Source: Marivirga salinae (GTDB lineage Bacteria; Bacteroidota; Bacteroidia; Cytophagales; Cyclobacteriaceae). From it: a stretch of DNA of 64,000 bases. The position numbers were made by a program, and so were the translations under genes. Below the pieces are notes generated by a model. That model was not told the DNA's origin. It made no database searches and saw only the letters and a program-made list of their open reading frames with translations. Below, in pieces: positions 25,549 through 35,252 of the stretch. The DNA is taken from contig NZ_CP129971.1 in the NCBI RefSeq assembly GCF_030503855.1, forward strand, positions 1,371,501-1,435,500, written 5' to 3'. Position 1 is the stretch's first letter. The number at the start of each line of letters is the position of its first letter.

Positions 25549-28500
25549 ATGAAAAAACAGATACAAAGTTTAATACAGATCATATTATTGACAATTATAA
25601 GTGTGTCTGGTCTTGTAGCACAACCAAGTACAGGCGTATCAACATTTGATGGTGCTTTTCTGCAACTTGCAGGCTTTGGCCCATCACCACGGACTGGAAG
25701 TTTAGATGGGTGGACTTTCACTTCTGTTGGTGCTGGAAGTGGCTTTACCAGCCGTAATGGATCTGGCCAAATCAGTATGAGCATGCAAACACCAACCTAT
25801 TTTTCTATCGGAAGTGATGACGGCTCAGAATTTCAATTTGACAATATTAACATTGAGTTCTTTCTAGGAACTACTACTTACACAATAACAGGTTACAGGG
25901 ATGGGGCACCGGTATCTGGTGCAGTGTTTTCGGAGGCTGTCGTAAATGCCCAAGCAAAAACCATTGATGTATCTTCGGATACTGATTTTGAAAATATTGA
26001 TGAATTTAGGTTTACTTTTTCTACTTCACCTTCTAGTAGTTCAATTACCATTGAGGATATCACGATATCAGCTGCAGCTGCTGCTAACACTCCACCAACA
26101 GCCACTTCCTTCACTGCAGCAAACGGGCCATATGAAAATCTCACTTATACTTTCTCCACTTCAGACTTTGGATATTCAGATGGCGATGGTGACCCCATAA
26201 ATCATTTATTGATAGAATCATTACCAGGAGCAGGAACGATTTATGTCGATGCGGATAATGATGATACCTATGACGGGGGGGAAGAATTATCAGTTTCGGA
26301 TCAGGTGAGCAAGGCTGATCTCGATGCAGGTAACTTACAGTATATCCAAAACGGAAGTACTAGTACTTCTTTTCAATTTGAAGTAAATGACGGCACAGAT
26401 AATAGCTCTGGAAACTATAAAGCTTCACTCAATGTGGTAGGAGTACCAACGGTGACTCTGAGTATCAACCCGTCATCACGCGTTGAAGGCGTTTCGGCTA
26501 ACGTGAATGTTACGGCTACACTATCAAATTCCTATGGAGTAAATACCAATGTCGCCTTAGGGTTCTCAGGTACAGCTACTAACAGTGTTGACTATACCAG
26601 AAGCGGAACATCTATACCTATTTCTGCAGGAAGTACCTCCGGGTCAATTACACTTAGCAACCAAAATGATATACCATATGAAGGTAACGAGACCGTAGTG
26701 ATCGATATCTCCGGAGTAACGGGCGGGAAAGAAGACGGAGTGCAACAGGTGACCTATACCATTATAGATGATGACCCTCAGCCTTCAGCAACGTTGCTTT
26801 TAAGAGATATATACAATCCTATAACTGATGAAAGTGGTGGGCAGGCCTATATCGTAGGTGAGCTTAGTTATTCTGCAGGAGTTACTGTCACAATACCTCT
26901 TACCTTTAGCGGAACAGCGACAGGAGGAGGAACAGACTACGGAATTTCAGGTTCTTCGATTGTAATCAGTCCGGGTAATTGGATGGATAGTATCAGGGTT
27001 ACTTCTCTTAATGATGAAATAGAAGAGGGCGATGAGACGATAATAATTGATATGGGTACACCAACTAATGCAGTTGAAAGTGGCACACAACAAGTAACAG
27101 TAACAATAAAAGATGAAGATGCTTTAGCTCCATCTGGATACACAATATCAATAGATCAAAATCCTATTAATGCAGGTAATGAAAGCTCTGTCAGCTTTAC
27201 CTTTGCAGGAGCTGAGGTAGGCGCTGACTACGACTATACTTTTAGCAGTAGTGGAGGCGGAACCAACGTAACGGGTTCTGGGACAATAGCCACCGCAACC
27301 GATCAAATTTCTGGTATTGATTTAAGTGGTCTGGGAGACGGAACAATAACTCTTTCTGTTACGCTAACTGATGCCTTTGGCAATACGGGTACGGCTGCAG
27401 CAGATACAAAAACGAAAGATACTGCGGCACCAACAGGTTACGCTGTAGCGATCGATCAGGCTGGCATTAATGCTACTAATACGGGAAACGTGAGTTTCAC
27501 TTTTACTGGAGCTGAAGTGGGAGCGGATTATAATTATACCTTCAGTAGCTCAGGAGGTGGAACCAATGTTACCGGATCAGGGACAATAGCTATAGCTACC
27601 GATCAAATCACAGGACTAGATATAAGTGGGTTAGGTGATGGTACTATTACCTTATCAGCAACTCTTACGGATGCAAACGGGAATGCCGGGTCAGTGGCTA
27701 CCGATAATGTTCAGAAAGATATTGTAGTGCCAACAGGCTATAGTGTCGCCTTTGATGTACTTGGTGAGCTTCAGATCAATGTGATAAATGAATCTATCAT
27801 TGAGTTTTCCGGTTCGGGTCTCGAGGTGGGAACTACCTTAAATTATTCTTTTACCAGCGATGGAGGGGGTACTCCCGTAACAGGTACGGAGACCGTGACC
27901 ACTGCTTCTCAGCAGTTTGATAATAGCGGTGCCGGTTATGACCTTAGTGGATTAACAGATGGGACCGTAACGTTGACAGTTACATTAACAGACGCTGCTG
28001 GCAATACGGGTGCGGATGCTACTGATAGTGAGGCAAAAGATTCGGGACCTCCTACTGGTTATTCTGTGGCTTGGGATGACGCTTTAATCAACGCATCTGA
28101 AGCATCAACGGCTACTTTTACAGTTACGAATGCTGAAGTTGGAACAACAATAAATAATACTGTCTCTAGCTCTGGGGACGGAAATACCGCAACAGTATCT
28201 AACCCTACAGTTGTCACTAGTAATACCCAAGTAGTCACCGTTGATGTAAGCTCATTAGTGGATGGGACTTTGACGGTAGAGGTCTCTTTAACCGATGGGG
28301 GAGGAAACACAGGGGGAACGGTAAGTGACAACTCTGCTGAACTGGACCAAACGATCCCTTCGGGCTATGGTGTAGCAATCGATCAGGCTAATATCAGTGC
28401 AGCCAACCAGGGAGCAATAAGTTTCACATTTTCAGGTGCGGAGGTAGGAACTACCTATGATTATACCTTTAGCAGTTCAGCAGGAGGTCCAAATGTAACA

Positions 28501-31500
28501 GGAACAGGAACAGTAGTTACAGCTTCTGATCAAATAACTGGTGTCGACTTGAGTGGTATCGCTGATGGAACAATCACTTTATCAGTGACACTTTCCGATG
28601 CTGCCAATAATGTAGGCGCTGCAGTTACAGATAATGTTCAAAAGGACGCAGACGCCCCAACGTTTGTTTCTGTGGATGATAATGGTGGAGATAACTCTTA
28701 CACTTCTGGTGAAAGCCTTACAATAGTTGCAGATTTGGCAGAAATTGGCTTAACAGTAACTGCTGATTTATCAGTGATTAATCCGGGGTTCAGCAATAAT
28801 TATCCAATGAATGATAATGGTGATGGAACTTACAGTAATACAGTTGGCGATGTTGATGCAGGAGGAAACTTGATAGAAGGGGCCTCAACAGCTGTTAATA
28901 TTACTGCAACTGATGCTTCAGGAAATCAATCTACTGATAATTCACTTTTATTATTACTTGATAAAACAGCTCCTTCTGGATACTCAGTCACAATTGATCA
29001 AACAATTATAGATGCTACAAATCAAGCAGCCTTAAGCTTTAATATTGCTAATGCTGAAGTTGGAACTACTTATGACTATGCAATTAGTAGTAATGGTGGA
29101 GGAACTGATGTTACAGGATCTGGGATAATTGGAACTGCAACTGATCAAATTACAGGAGTAGATTTGAGTGGTCTGGGAGATGGAACCCTTACCCTATCTA
29201 TCACCCTGACAGACGCAGCTGGTAATACAGGAGCTGTAGCAACGGATAATATTGCGAAAGATATTGTGGTTCCTTCTGGATATTCCGTTTCAATAGAACT
29301 TTTAGGAGAGTCCTTCGTCAACGTGATCAATCAAAACATCATAGAATTTACTGGCTCAGGATTAGAAGTTGGAACCACTCTAAATTACACTTTTACCAGT
29401 GATGGTGGAGGGACTCCAGTTTCAGGAACGGAGACTGTGACCAATGCTTCTCAGCAGTTTAATAATAGCGGTGCTGGTTATGACCTAAGCGGCTTGACGG
29501 ACGGGACCGTTACACTAACTATTAGCCTAACCGATAATGCAGGAAATACGGGAGATGATACATCCGATACAGCTAATAAAGATATTGGTCCGCCAACCGG
29601 CTATACGGTAGCTTGGGATGAAGCTTTTATTAATGCGTCTGAATCTGGCACGGCAACATTTACCGTGTCAAACGCAGAAATAGGCTCTACAATTAATAAT
29701 TCGGTTTCTAGTTCAGGAGATGGAAATACCGCAACAGTTTCTAGTCCAATTACTGTTACCAGTACTACGCAAATAATTACAATTGATGTCAGTTCATTAG
29801 ATGATGGAGTGCTAACTGTTGAAGTTTCTCTTACAGATGCAGCAGGTAATACTGGCGGCACAGTTTCAGATAATGCAGCTACACTTGATCAGACAGCCCC
29901 GTCAGGTTATTCGGTTTCAATAGACCAGGCGGATATCAGTGCTGCCAACCAAACAGCAACAAGTTTCACATTTGCCGGGGCAGAAGTGGGTACAACTTAC
30001 AATTATATGCTAAGCAGTAGTGCAGGTGGAACCGATGTTACAGGTAGCGGAACAATAGCTACGGCAACGGATCAAATCACGGGAGTTGATTTAAGCGGTC
30101 TAGCAGATGGAACAATAACTTTATCTGTAACCTTAACTGATCCTGCAGGAAATGAAGGAACAGCAGCATCTGATAATGTTTCAAAGGATACCACAGCACC
30201 GAATTTCATTTCGGTGGACGATGATGGAGGAGATAATTCATACAAATCAGGAGAAAGTCTAAGCTTAGTTGCCGACCTGGGTGAAACAGGCTTAACGGTT
30301 ACTGCAGATTTGTCGGTGATCAATTCAGGCTTGAGTGCGACAGCTGCCATGACAGACAATAGCGATGGAACCTACAGTCTTACGGTAGCTGATGTCGATA
30401 ATGGAGGGGATATGATAGAGGGAACCGCTATTGCAGTGCCATTGATTGCTACTGATGGAGCTGGGAATCAACAGACTGATAATAGCTTAACCTTAAACCT
30501 TGATAAAACAGCTCCTGCCGGCTATACTGTGAGTGTTGATCAATCCATTATAAATGCTTCTAATCAAGCATCTATGAGCTTTACATTTGCATCCGCTGAA
30601 GTGGGGGCGACTTATAACTATACCATCAGCAGTGACGGTGGTGGAACAGCCGTAACCGGCAGCGAATCAATAGGCACAGCTTCTGATCAAATAACTGGAA
30701 TAGATGTGAGTGGTCTGGGAGATGGAACCCTCACCCTATCGATTACACTGACAGACGCAGCTGGTAATACAGGGGCTGCAACAACTGATGAAGTGAACAA
30801 AGTGACCGCGGCCATTACTTTTAATGCCACAGGTAGCAGCGGGGATGAATCTGTAGCAAATGCAAACATTCAGGTGGATTTATCCATCCTAAGTGCATTT
30901 GACGTTACAGTCGATTATTCCCTATCCGGTACTGCTAATGGTGCTGGAAGTGATTATACTTTAGCAAATGGCACATTAACCATTGCTTCGGGTAATGAAA
31001 GTGGAATAATTGAAATTACAGGTATTGTGGATGATGAAATTGTTGAAGGAGCCGAAACTATTATACTAACGCTTTCAAATCCTACGAATGCTTCATTGGG
31101 CTCTACCACAGAATTTATCTATACCATTAATGATAATGATAAAGCCGAAATTAGTGTAGTTGCAACAAATCAAGCAGCAGAAGATGACGTTAATGGATTA
31201 TATACTATTTCAACTTCGAAGGAATTCGCTAATGAAGTTGTTATCAGTTTTTCTATAAGTGGAACAGCAACGGAAGTGGCTGATTATGAAGAAATAGATA
31301 CTTCCATTGTTTTCCCTGCATCAACAAGTTCAATTACCATTCCTATAGTTGTAAAGGCCGATACTGAGGTTGAAGATGATGAAACAGTAATAATAACCTT
31401 AGAAAGCACTGATAATACAGCTGTTTTGATTGGGACGGATAATTCAGCTACAGTTATCATTACGGACAATGATGAGAAACTTCCTCAAATCATTACATTC

Positions 31501-32040
31501 GATCCTATTTCTGATAAAAATTTAAGCGATAAGGAAGTAATTTTAGAAGGTTCTGGTGGCGATTCTGGTGAGCCAATTACTTATACCATTTCAACAGAAC
31601 CTGTGAATGGTGTAGCCACTTTATCGAATGGCATAATAATGCTGGAAGGCATTGGAACAGTAACAGTTACTGCAAGCCAGGCAGGTAATGATTCCTACCT
31701 GCCAGCTGAAGATGTTAGTCAAAGTTTCTCTATTCTTTCAGATGAATTATTATTGCCAACCCTCTTTACACCTAATAATGATAGGATAAATGATGTTTTA
31801 TTCATCAGAGGAGGAGCAGCAGTTCAATCCGTTAACTTTAGAATCTTTAATCGAAAAGGAAACCTTGTTTATGAGTCAAATAGTTTCCAAGAATTATCAG
31901 AAACCGGATGGGATGGAAGGAAAAACGGAGTCAATCAGCCCGCAGGTACCTATGTTTGGGTGATCTCTGGTACGATGTCAAATGGTGAACCCATAAAGGT
32001 TAATGGGTCAAATAGAGGAACAATACTTATCGCTAGATAA
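25549..32040 (+). CDS. Giant surface adhesin with Calx-beta and Ig-like repeats and a T9SS CHU_C sorting domain
   Basis: 2163 residues. Signal peptide about 1-24 (LLTIISVSGLVAQ). An N-terminal beta domain (25-180) is followed by a cadherin/tandem-95-like domain (about 183-300), two Calx-beta domains (about 302-410 and 415-525), then twelve Ig-like modules of 100-107 residues (about 530-1752) rich in GSGTIATATDQITG and LSGLGDGTITLSVTLTDAAG strings. Two more Calx-beta domains (about 1754-1975), an MBG-like domain (about 1981-2060) and the gliding-motility C-terminal domain (about 2067-2163, LPTLFTPNNDRINDVLFIRG to the end) complete it. The last domain directs export through type IX secretion. 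The likely role is adhesion or gliding, similar to SprB. Its probable secretion partner is the next gene. Confidence 0.93.
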   Translation: MKKQIQSLIQIILLTIISVSGLVAQPSTGVSTFDGAFLQLAGFGPSPRTGSLDGWTFTSVGAGSGFTSRNGSGQISMSMQTPTYFSIGSDDGSEFQFDNINIEFFLGTTTYTITGYRDGAPVSGAVFSEAVVNAQAKTIDVSSDTDFENIDEFRFTFSTSPSSSSITIEDITISAAAAANTPPTATSFTAANGPYENLTYTFSTSDFGYSDGDGDPINHLLIESLPGAGTIYVDADNDDTYDGGEELSVSDQVSKADLDAGNLQYIQNGSTSTSFQFEVNDGTDNSSGNYKASLNVVGVPTVTLSINPSSRVEGVSANVNVTATLSNSYGVNTNVALGFSGTATNSVDYTRSGTSIPISAGSTSGSITLSNQNDIPYEGNETVVIDISGVTGGKEDGVQQVTYTIIDDDPQPSATLLLRDIYNPITDESGGQAYIVGELSYSAGVTVTIPLTFSGTATGGGTDYGISGSSIVISPGNWMDSIRVTSLNDEIEEGDETIIIDMGTPTNAVESGTQQVTVTIKDEDALAPSGYTISIDQNPINAGNESSVSFTFAGAEVGADYDYTFSSSGGGTNVTGSGTIATATDQISGIDLSGLGDGTITLSVTLTDAFGNTGTAAADTKTKDTAAPTGYAVAIDQAGINATNTGNVSFTFTGAEVGADYNYTFSSSGGGTNVTGSGTIAIATDQITGLDISGLGDGTITLSATLTDANGNAGSVATDNVQKDIVVPTGYSVAFDVLGELQINVINESIIEFSGSGLEVGTTLNYSFTSDGGGTPVTGTETVTTASQQFDNSGAGYDLSGLTDGTVTLTVTLTDAAGNTGADATDSEAKDSGPPTGYSVAWDDALINASEASTATFTVTNAEVGTTINNTVSSSGDGNTATVSNPTVVTSNTQVVTVDVSSLVDGTLTVEVSLTDGGGNTGGTVSDNSAELDQTIPSGYGVAIDQANISAANQGAISFTFSGAEVGTTYDYTFSSSAGGPNVTGTGTVVTASDQITGVDLSGIADGTITLSVTLSDAANNVGAAVTDNVQKDADAPTFVSVDDNGGDNSYTSGESLTIVADLAEIGLTVTADLSVINPGFSNNYPMNDNGDGTYSNTVGDVDAGGNLIEGASTAVNITATDASGNQSTDNSLLLLLDKTAPSGYSVTIDQTIIDATNQAALSFNIANAEVGTTYDYAISSNGGGTDVTGSGIIGTATDQITGVDLSGLGDGTLTLSITLTDAAGNTGAVATDNIAKDIVVPSGYSVSIELLGESFVNVINQNIIEFTGSGLEVGTTLNYTFTSDGGGTPVSGTETVTNASQQFNNSGAGYDLSGLTDGTVTLTISLTDNAGNTGDDTSDTANKDIGPPTGYTVAWDEAFINASESGTATFTVSNAEIGSTINNSVSSSGDGNTATVSSPITVTSTTQIITIDVSSLDDGVLTVEVSLTDAAGNTGGTVSDNAATLDQTAPSGYSVSIDQADISAANQTATSFTFAGAEVGTTYNYMLSSSAGGTDVTGSGTIATATDQITGVDLSGLADGTITLSVTLTDPAGNEGTAASDNVSKDTTAPNFISVDDDGGDNSYKSGESLSLVADLGETGLTVTADLSVINSGLSATAAMTDNSDGTYSLTVADVDNGGDMIEGTAIAVPLIATDGAGNQQTDNSLTLNLDKTAPAGYTVSVDQSIINASNQASMSFTFASAEVGATYNYTISSDGGGTAVTGSESIGTASDQITGIDVSGLGDGTLTLSITLTDAAGNTGAATTDEVNKVTAAITFNATGSSGDESVANANIQVDLSILSAFDVTVDYSLSGTANGAGSDYTLANGTLTIASGNESGIIEITGIVDDEIVEGAETIILTLSNPTNASLGSTTEFIYTINDNDKAEISVVATNQAAEDDVNGLYTISTSKEFANEVVISFSISGTATEVADYEEIDTSIVFPASTSSITIPIVVKADTEVEDDETVIITLESTDNTAVLIGTDNSATVIITDNDEKLPQIITFDPISDKNLSDKEVILEGSGGDSGEPITYTISTEPVNGVATLSNGIIMLEGIGTVTVTASQAGNDSYLPAEDVSQSFSILSDELLLPTLFTPNNDRINDVLFIRGGAAVQSVNFRIFNRKGNLVYESNSFQELSETGWDGRKNGVNQPAGTYVWVISGTMSNGEPIKVNGSNRGTILIAR
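27436..28977 (+). repeat. Adhesin super-repeat, copy 1 (five modules, 1542 nt)
   Basis: Five Ig-like modules in the order A-B-C-A'-D starting at 27436, 27736, 28057, 28363 and 28663, with lengths 300, 321, 306, 300 and 315 nt. Each module begins with a GYxV or FVSVDD motif. The same order and the same lengths recur in copy 2. Confidence 0.85.
28978..30519 (+). repeat. Adhesin super-repeat, copy 2 (five modules, 1542 nt)
   Basis: Modules start at 28978, 29278, 29599, 29905 and 30205, giving 300, 321, 306, 300 and 315 nt, identical to copy 1. Module B of the two copies shares EIIEF-like, SGLEVGTTLNY and SGAGYDLSGLTDGTVTLT strings, while codons have diverged. A further single A module starts at 30520, and one precedes copy 1 at 27136. 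Confidence 0.85.
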
Positions 32041-32063
32041 TAACTGAAAAATATTCAAAATAG

Positions 32064-33617
32064 ATGAAAAAATTTATTCAATATATCACATTAGTAGCCT
32101 TGACTGTATGTCTAAGCAATGTTTCAGTGGCTCAGGAGGCTAATTTCTCCATGTACAGATACACTCCTTTTTATGCTAATCCAGGACAGATATCGACTAC
32201 AGACCAGTTGAATTTTATGTTAAATAGCAGAATTCAACCGCTAAATACAGGAGAGAATCTAACGACTACTATTGTTTCGGGTTATTTGCCGATTCATTTT
32301 TCGAATGCTCACAAATTGGTAGTAGGTGTAAATGTAAGTTCAGAACAAACGGCAAGCTTATTAAATTCTAACGGTGGAATGCTCGCTTTGTCCTATTCAG
32401 TTCCTTTAAACGATAAGTCTGAATTAAGTTTAGGAGCGCAAGGTGGTTTATTTCAAAATAAAATTGGAGGTGATTTTGTTACCGATGGGCAAATAGAAGG
32501 CGGGGTTCTAAATCCTGGAGCAGGTCAGCTTGACCCAGTTTTAAATCAACAACATGCCTACCCGACCTTAAGCAGTGGAATCTACTATAGATTAAAAGAT
32601 GCTAATTACCAGGATAAGGCTTTTATTGGAGTTTCATTATTCAATATGATTGAACCTAATATCTCTTTTGTTGAGAATGGAGATGCAGATAAACTTCCTA
32701 TGAGCATTAAGACTATCGCAGGTTATAAAGTGTATGATAATGCAACGTTGTCAGTATCCCCTACCATTAGATGGATTAACCAAGCTCAAAATAATGCATT
32801 TGACTTGGGAACTGATGTGGGCTATAGGCTATCTGGTGATGAAAAGGATTTCAAAAAGTTGATTTTAAGCCTCTGGTATAATTCCAACTCAATTGGCGTG
32901 ATGAGTCTAGCCTATGAACAAAAAAGAGTTGCAGTTGGTGTTAGCTACGATATCCCGATGGGAGAAGGTTTTAATCTGGCGCAGAATGGTATTTTTGAAT
33001 TTGCTATTTCGTATAAATTAAAGAATAGAAGGCGAGCAGAAGAAACCCCAAGAGAATTACCGCAAGAAGGAGTCGAGCTTCAAAAGGACGAAGCTGTAAT
33101 TGAAATTGAAAAGCCCAAAAAGGAAGAGATTGAAGAAGCTGCAGTAAATGAAGAAGAACCTCAAGTAGAAGAGCCGGTCAAAGAAGAACCAGTAATAAAT
33201 GAACCGCTTAAAAATGAACCAAAACTTGAAGAGAAAGCTGCTGAAGTAACTGTTCAGCCACTTACCGAAAAAGAAAAGGAGACGCTAGCCAAGACGGTTC
33301 GCTTCAAATTAAATTCTGATGATTTAAACGATGATTCAAAAGCGTTCATAAATCAGGTAATTGATATTCTCTCCAAGAAGGAAAACTACAATATTACTTT
33401 AATTGGTCATACTTGTAATTTAGGCGAGAGCTCATTTAACGGTGAATTGGGTATGGATAGAGCTGAAATTGTAAGGGATTATATGGTAGCCAATGGTATA
33501 AATAAGGCTAGAATAAGTACTAACTCTAAAGGTGAAACAGACCCTATTGCAACAAATGAAAACCAGTTGGGCCGAGAAAAAAATAGAAGGGTAGAGTTTA
33601 AAGTTACATATCAATAA
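32064..33617 (+). CDS. PorP/SprF-family T9SS membrane protein fused to an OmpA domain
   Basis: 517 residues. Signal peptide to about 24 (LTVCLSNVSVAQ). Residues about 25-325 are the PorP/SprF barrel (NFSMYRYTPFYANPGQIS, HAYPTLSSGIYYRL, VGVSYDIPMGEGFNLAQNG). A linker at about 326-405 is almost entirely Glu, Lys, Pro and Val. Residues about 410-517 form an OmpA peptidoglycan-binding domain (VRFKLNSDDLNDDSKAFINQ, LIGHTCNLGE, GREKNRRVEFKVTYQ). SprF-type proteins are needed to secrete or anchor the adhesin encoded beside them, here 23 bp upstream. The added OmpA part would tether the barrel to the cell wall. Confidence 0.9.
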   Translation: MKKFIQYITLVALTVCLSNVSVAQEANFSMYRYTPFYANPGQISTTDQLNFMLNSRIQPLNTGENLTTTIVSGYLPIHFSNAHKLVVGVNVSSEQTASLLNSNGGMLALSYSVPLNDKSELSLGAQGGLFQNKIGGDFVTDGQIEGGVLNPGAGQLDPVLNQQHAYPTLSSGIYYRLKDANYQDKAFIGVSLFNMIEPNISFVENGDADKLPMSIKTIAGYKVYDNATLSVSPTIRWINQAQNNAFDLGTDVGYRLSGDEKDFKKLILSLWYNSNSIGVMSLAYEQKRVAVGVSYDIPMGEGFNLAQNGIFEFAISYKLKNRRRAEETPRELPQEGVELQKDEAVIEIEKPKKEEIEEAAVNEEEPQVEEPVKEEPVINEPLKNEPKLEEKAAEVTVQPLTEKEKETLAKTVRFKLNSDDLNDDSKAFINQVIDILSKKENYNITLIGHTCNLGESSFNGELGMDRAEIVRDYMVANGINKARISTNSKGETDPIATNENQLGREKNRRVEFKVTYQ

Positions 33618-33636
33618 TTCATTGTAGCGCTTTATA

Positions 33637-33670
33637 TCGATTCAGTTGACATATGTCAGCTGAATCGATT
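33637..33670. terminator. Strong bidirectional terminator between the SprF-OmpA gene and dprA
   Basis: Nearly perfect 34-base palindrome: ATCGATTCAG (33637-33646) with CTGAATCGAT (33661-33670), the middle TGACATATGTCA also pairing, then a T tract on the plus strand. Confidence 0.8.
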
Positions 33671-33671
33671 T

Positions 33672-34778
33672 TTATGCAACTTGATATCGCTTTCCAGGAA
33701 GGGATTTTATGATCCCTTGCATTTCCAGATTCAAAAGAATTCCTGCTAGTTGATTCAGGTTAATCTGACTTTTGATACTTAAAATATCGATAGATAATTC
33801 TTTATTATTTTGAAGCAAAGTGTTCATCACGCTTTGCTCTTCTTCATTTAAAGAAGATAAATCCAACACCTTTTGTTTGATAGCAGCCTGATTTTCCAAT
33901 TCCCAATTCATGATGTACAATACATCATCTGCAGTTTCTACCAAATGTGCTTTGTGTTGTTTGATTAGTTTATTGCAGCCTTCTGAATAAGTATCACCAA
34001 TTCTTCCAGGAAAGGCACCAACTTCTCGGTCGTAAGAATTAGCTAACTCCGCTGTGATCAAAGCCCCACCTTTCTTGGCCGCTTCCACTACAATTACTAA
34101 ATCTGCCATCCCCGCTATTATTCTATTTCTTGCAGGGAAATTAAACGCATCGGGTTTTGCTCCAAAAGCTTGTTCGGATATTATCCCGCCATTTTTTTGC
34201 ATTTCCATAGCAGTAGATTGATGAGCGGAAGGATAAATGACATCTATTCCTGAACCCATTACAGCATAAGTAGATAATTGATGTTTTAGGGCTGCTCTGT
34301 GCGCATGAATATCGATTCCGTAAGCTAATCCGCTTAAAATTATGGGTTTTAATGGGCTCAGCTTTTCGATCATTTCTTCCGTTAGCTTCTTGCCATAAGG
34401 AGTAGCATTTCTGGTTCCAACTACTGCTACGGTTGGTTGTTTTCTGTCAATCGGGAATTGTCCTTTTGTATAAATGAGTATAGGGGCGTCAGGAATTTGC
34501 TTTAAGCGAAAAGGATAATCTTTATCTAAGTAGCTGATGATTTTAACACCTTGCTTCTCTGCTTTAGCAAATTCTTGCTCGGCATAATCTGTGATTTCCC
34601 TGCTTTTAATATTGTCTATAGTCTTCTGACCAATACCTGGGATTTTTAAAAGCTTGGATTCAGGTAAGTCTAAAACGGCTTGGGCAGATCCGCAGTGACT
34701 AATGAGACTCTTAACTGTGATGTTACCTATTTTGGGGATTAAATGCAGGCTTAAAAGTGCCTTTTCCTCTGCATTCAT
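33672..34778 (-). CDS. dprA: DNA-processing protein DprA
   Basis: 368 residues. N-terminal helix-hairpin-helix (about 10-60, LLKIPGIGQKTIDNIKSREI), Rossmann-like core (about 75-290) with VAVVGTRNATPYGKKL, SGLAYGIDIHAHRAAL, GSGIDVIYPSAH and the hallmark FPARNRIIAGMADLVIVVEA followed by KGGALITAELA, and a C-terminal winged-helix region (about 300-368). DprA loads RecA on incoming single-stranded DNA during transformation. It lies 18 bp after the MerR-type regulator in a minus-strand run. Confidence 0.96.
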   Translation of the reverse strand: MNAEEKALLSLHLIPKIGNITVKSLISHCGSAQAVLDLPESKLLKIPGIGQKTIDNIKSREITDYAEQEFAKAEKQGVKIISYLDKDYPFRLKQIPDAPILIYTKGQFPIDRKQPTVAVVGTRNATPYGKKLTEEMIEKLSPLKPIILSGLAYGIDIHAHRAALKHQLSTYAVMGSGIDVIYPSAHQSTAMEMQKNGGIISEQAFGAKPDAFNFPARNRIIAGMADLVIVVEAAKKGGALITAELANSYDREVGAFPGRIGDTYSEGCNKLIKQHKAHLVETADDVLYIMNWELENQAAIKQKVLDLSSLNEEEQSVMNTLLQNNKELSIDILSIKSQINLNQLAGILLNLEMQGIIKSLPGKRYQVA

Positions 34779-34796
34779 AAGGGGCTGTTTTGGTTG

Positions 34797-35135
34797 TTAT
34801 TGTATATTCTCCTTAATTTCGGTTAAAAAGTTTCTGATATTTCTTAATGAGTCCAACATTTCCATTTTATCCCGAACCTCATTGGAATCATTTTTAAGCA
34901 TATCTTTAGCGCCCTGCAAAGTGAATCCTTTTTCTTTCACCAAATGATAAATCAATTTTACATTTTCAATATCTTCTTTAGTAAATTGTCTATTGCCTTT
35001 TCTGTTTTTCTTGGGTTTGATAATATCAAATTCTCCCTCCCAGAATCGAATCAAAGAGGTAGCAACATCGAATTGTTCGGCTACTTCACCAATGGTGTAG
35101 TATTTTTTCTCTATGGTTTTTTCCTTGTATGGCAC
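34797..35135 (-). CDS. MerR-family transcriptional regulator
   Basis: 112 residues. The winged-helix start YYTIGEVAEQFDVATSLIRF (about 11-30) and WEGEFDIIKPKKNRKGNRQF, TKEDIENVKLIYHLVKEKGF are the MerR DNA-binding pattern. The coiled-coil tail is short and there is no effector domain or metal-binding cysteine. Homologues in this place upstream of dprA are common in Bacteroidota. The target is not evident. Confidence 0.92.
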   Translation of the reverse strand: MPYKEKTIEKKYYTIGEVAEQFDVATSLIRFWEGEFDIIKPKKNRKGNRQFTKEDIENVKLIYHLVKEKGFTLQGAKDMLKNDSNEVRDKMEMLDSLRNIRNFLTEIKENIQ

Positions 35136-35252
35136 TGTATTTTATATAGATTCTAATATTAATTTACATAAATAAATTCTCATTCCACTAACTATCGAGA
35201 CTGAAAATCAGGTGATTACATGAGTATTCACATAATTACCTATTGGCTCTTT

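Noticed and set aside
27136..30810. Regular repeats that could suggest a CRISPR-like or satellite array
   Set aside because: The units are 300-321 nt, in frame and protein-coding throughout, and encode Ig-like domains. There are no short identical repeats with unique spacers.
25549..32040. Many long minus-strand open frames opposite the adhesin
   Set aside because: They are compositional shadows of the Thr/Ser/Gly-rich repeats, recur in the same place in each module and have no domain or start-site support.
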